A stretch of DNA of 64,000 nucleotides from NCBI RefSeq assembly GCF_947492365.1, contig NZ_CANLMB010000001.1, positions 992,001-1,056,000 of the forward strand, written 5' to 3'. The translations under genes were made by a program, and so were the position numbers. The DNA comes from an uncultured Erythrobacter sp. (lineage in GTDB: Bacteria > Pseudomonadota > Alphaproteobacteria > Sphingomonadales > Sphingomonadaceae). Positions 62,275 to 64,000 of this stretch are shown in pieces (within the stretch, counting starts at the first letter, position 1; every line of letters begins with the position of its first letter). The notes beneath the pieces were generated by a model, which was not told the DNA's origin, ran no database searches, and was given only the letters and a program-made list of their open reading frames with translations.

Positions 62275-63225
62275 ATGACCGAGACCACCCCCTATATCCG
62301 CCCTGACATGAAGGCCTTCCTCGATGCGCTGACAGCGATGGGAGGACCAGCATTGGCGGATATGTCTCTGGCTGAGGCGCGCGCGTCCTATGTCGCGCTG
62401 CACGGTATGGCAGACCGGCCCGCGCGCACTATGGCGGTTATCCGCGATCTGACTTGCCCCGGTCCCGCCGGAGACATTCCCCTGCGGCTTTACGATACGC
62501 GCGAGAGCCGCGAGCCCGGTCCGGTTATCACATTCTATCACGGCGGCGGCTTTGTGATTGGCGACCTCGACACGCATCACAGCCTCTGCACCGAAATCGC
62601 GACATTGATGGACTTGCCGTTGGTGGCGGTCGATTACCGGCGCGCTCCTGAGCACCCCTTCCCCGCAGCGATCGAGGATTGCGAGGCGGCGACGCGCTGG
62701 ATCGCCTCTTCACCCGAAGCTTTGGGCCGCGCGGCGACGGGTATCATCACCATAGGCGACAGCGCGGGCGGCACAGCGACCATTGCGGTTGGCCAGCTGT
62801 TCGCAAAGGACGCCGCAGCCGTGCCGGTTGTGCTGCAAGTGCCGATCTTCCCGCTCGCCAGCGACGCGATAGGTTCGGCAAGTCTGGAGCAGTTCGAAGA
62901 TGGCTTTGTGCTGTCCAAAGCCGCCATCGAGTTCTTCGATGCTGCCTACGCCGCCGACCGCAGCGATCCGCGCGGCTTCCCCATTCTGGGAGACCACACA
63001 AGCGCCCCGCCCACAGTGCTCGCCACCGCCAGCCTCGATCCGATCCGCGATTCGGGTCGCGACTATGCCAAAGCGCTGGCAGATGCGGGTGCAGATTTTA
63101 CCTTCTTGGAGATGAAGGGCGTGACCCACTCTTTCACCAATCTGCGGCAGGCAGTGCCCAGCACTCAGGGTGATCTTGAGCGCGTGATCGCAGCGATGAA
63201 GCTGATGCTCGGAGATGCCAGTTGA
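62275..63225 (+). CDS. Alpha/beta hydrolase, HSL (hormone-sensitive lipase) family esterase
   Basis: A 316-residue family IV esterase. The oxyanion hole motif is YHGGGFVIGD (about residues 86-95), the nucleophile lies in GDSAGGTAT (about 158-166), the acid is near DPIRDSG (about 258), and the His is in GVTHSF (about 281). The start is the ATG at 62275 with GGAGAG upstream. The stop overlaps the rppH start (TTGA). Confidence 0.9.
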   Translation: MTETTPYIRPDMKAFLDALTAMGGPALADMSLAEARASYVALHGMADRPARTMAVIRDLTCPGPAGDIPLRLYDTRESREPGPVITFYHGGGFVIGDLDTHHSLCTEIATLMDLPLVAVDYRRAPEHPFPAAIEDCEAATRWIASSPEALGRAATGIITIGDSAGGTATIAVGQLFAKDAAAVPVVLQVPIFPLASDAIGSASLEQFEDGFVLSKAAIEFFDAAYAADRSDPRGFPILGDHTSAPPTVLATASLDPIRDSGRDYAKALADAGADFTFLEMKGVTHSFTNLRQAVPSTQGDLERVIAAMKLMLGDAS

Positions 63226-63695
63226 GCGATCTTCCCTACCGCCCCTGCGCAGGCTTCATGCTGGTCAATGCGGCAGGCCAGGTCTTTGTTGGCGAACGGA
63301 TAGATCCCAGCGCGCATGGTTTCTGGCAGATGCCCCAAGGCGGGATCGACGAGGGCGAGGACCCCGAAACCGCTGCGCTGCGCGAGCTGGAAGAAGAGAC
63401 GGGGATCGCATCGCATCTGGTCGAGATGATCGCCCCCGCCTCAAGACCGTTCACCTACGACCTACCGCCCGAACTGCTTGGCAAGGTGTGGAAGGGCAAA
63501 TATCGCGGGCAAGTGCAGCACTGGTATCTCGGGCGGTTCCTCGGCACTGATGCCGACGTGAACCTCTCCGCGCATAATCCGGCTGAGTTCGCCGCATTCC
63601 GCTGGGTCGAGCCGGCGCAGTTGCCCGATCTGATCGTGCCGTTCAAACGCGATGTCTACGCGGCGCTTGTCGAGGAATTCACGCCGCTGATCTAG
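63222..63695 (+). CDS. rppH: RNA pyrophosphohydrolase (RppH-like Nudix hydrolase)
   Basis: A 157-residue Nudix enzyme that removes pyrophosphate from mRNA 5' ends, exposing them to RNase E. The Nudix box GGIDEGEDPETAALRELEEE (about residues 40-59, complete through TGI) is intact. The start is a TTG overlapping the esterase stop; SDLPYRPCAGFMLVN matches the usual RppH N-terminus, which supports this start. Confidence 0.92.
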   Translation: MSDLPYRPCAGFMLVNAAGQVFVGERIDPSAHGFWQMPQGGIDEGEDPETAALRELEEETGIASHLVEMIAPASRPFTYDLPPELLGKVWKGKYRGQVQHWYLGRFLGTDADVNLSAHNPAEFAAFRWVEPAQLPDLIVPFKRDVYAALVEEFTPLI

Positions 63696-63707
63696 GAGCA
63701 CGTGGCT

Positions 63708-64000
63708 CTAATTGGTGAAGCGGAATGTGATCCGCTCGCGGTCATCCTTCGCGCGTGCAGACTTAAAGGCAGAACGCGCTTCGATCCGTTCAAACCATGC
63801 ATGGATGTTCGGATAACCGCGGTCGAATACCCCTTTGTCGCGCGCGGCATACATGGGGTAGACCAGCGTGATATCGGCTCCGGTAAGGTAGTCGCCGCCA
63901 AAGAAAGCTTGCTTGCCCAGATCCTCTTCCATCAGATTGAGCAAAGCTTCGTTGCGCGGGTTCAGGAACATTTTGCGCACCTGCCCGAACACCGATTTGA
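63708..64000 (-). CDS. Glutathione S-transferase-family protein, C-terminal part (cut by window edge)
   Basis: The last 97 codons of a protein that continues past base 64000. The visible part is the helical GST C-terminal domain: LLNLMEEDLGKQAFFGGDYL, GADITLVYPMYAA, and YPNIHAWFERIEAR. Spacing follows the usual GST and SspA-like pattern (FLAGDxxTxADI). The N-terminal thioredoxin-like domain and start codon are outside the window. An internal GTG at 63992 is not a start. Confidence 0.82.
   Translation of the reverse strand, partial: KSVFGQVRKMFLNPRNEALLNLMEEDLGKQAFFGGDYLTGADITLVYPMYAARDKGVFDRGYPNIHAWFERIEARSAFKSARAKDDRERITFRFTN

Noticed and set aside
1-64000. tRNA, rRNA, prophage or transposase genes
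   Set aside because: None could be recognised by eye on either strand; a tRNAscan or IS search could still find short elements.

Overview
The window looks like a chromosomal segment of an alphaproteobacterium of the order Sphingomonadales, most likely an Erythrobacteraceae (Erythrobacter-like) strain. This is an inference. It rests on the GC-rich coding style, an alphaproteobacterial RNase E whose S1 domain is split by a long charged insert, a GTTC-N7-GTTC LexA-type box, and a sphingomonad-style XrtA (exosortase A) locus. No rRNA, tRNA, CRISPR array, prophage or insertion sequence was recognised. Gene density is high and many start/stop codons overlap.

Positions 1-12430 are mostly housekeeping: the start of a class A penicillin-binding protein (cut by the window edge) with a cell-wall amidase, divergent from rne, which ends in a strong terminator. 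Then come a methyltransferase, a Ddl-like ATP-grasp protein, a secreted CapA-type phosphatase, and sdhB-thioesterase-zapE. An RpfF-like crotonase with both diagnostic glutamates follows and lies directly downstream of the XrtA operon.

Positions 12655-30676 are the main accessory region, an XrtA/PEP-CTERM exopolysaccharide locus. One long minus-strand run encodes, in transcription order, an outer-membrane export lipoprotein, a chain-length determinant, a tyrosine-autokinase-like ATPase, an outer-membrane beta-barrel, an ExeA-type ATPase, a polysaccharide deacetylase, a FemAB-like transferase, a glycosyltransferase, exosortase XrtA and an AsnB-like amidotransferase. Upstream lies a second set with two arms. 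The minus arm is an AMP-forming acyl ligase and a PLP decarboxylase; the plus arm is a GNAT/FemAB-like protein, an acyl carrier protein and two alpha/beta-hydrolase-like proteins. Together these look like a factory that makes and exports a polysaccharide, anchors or sorts PEP-CTERM proteins, and builds a carrier-bound amine or acyl modification whose chemistry is not known to me.

Positions 30673-64000 return to core metabolism and maintenance. They include tightly overlapping ilvD-lipoprotein-nnr-rumA, ispE with an N-formylglutamate amidohydrolase, ETF-ubiquinone oxidoreductase, a degenerate uracil-DNA-glycosylase-like protein, a lytic transglycosylase and moaB. A radical-SAM gene with a LexA-like box, an acyl-CoA synthetase operon, dnaE coupled to a membrane-bound LuxR-type regulator, glutathione peroxidase and the LolCD lipoprotein-release genes follow. 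The stretch ends with purF, an SDR enzyme, a PilZ protein, a DUF457-phrB-cfa-serine hydrolase operon, an HSL-type esterase with rppH, and a partial glutathione S-transferase. Two families of dispersed palindromic repeats lie between genes in this half.
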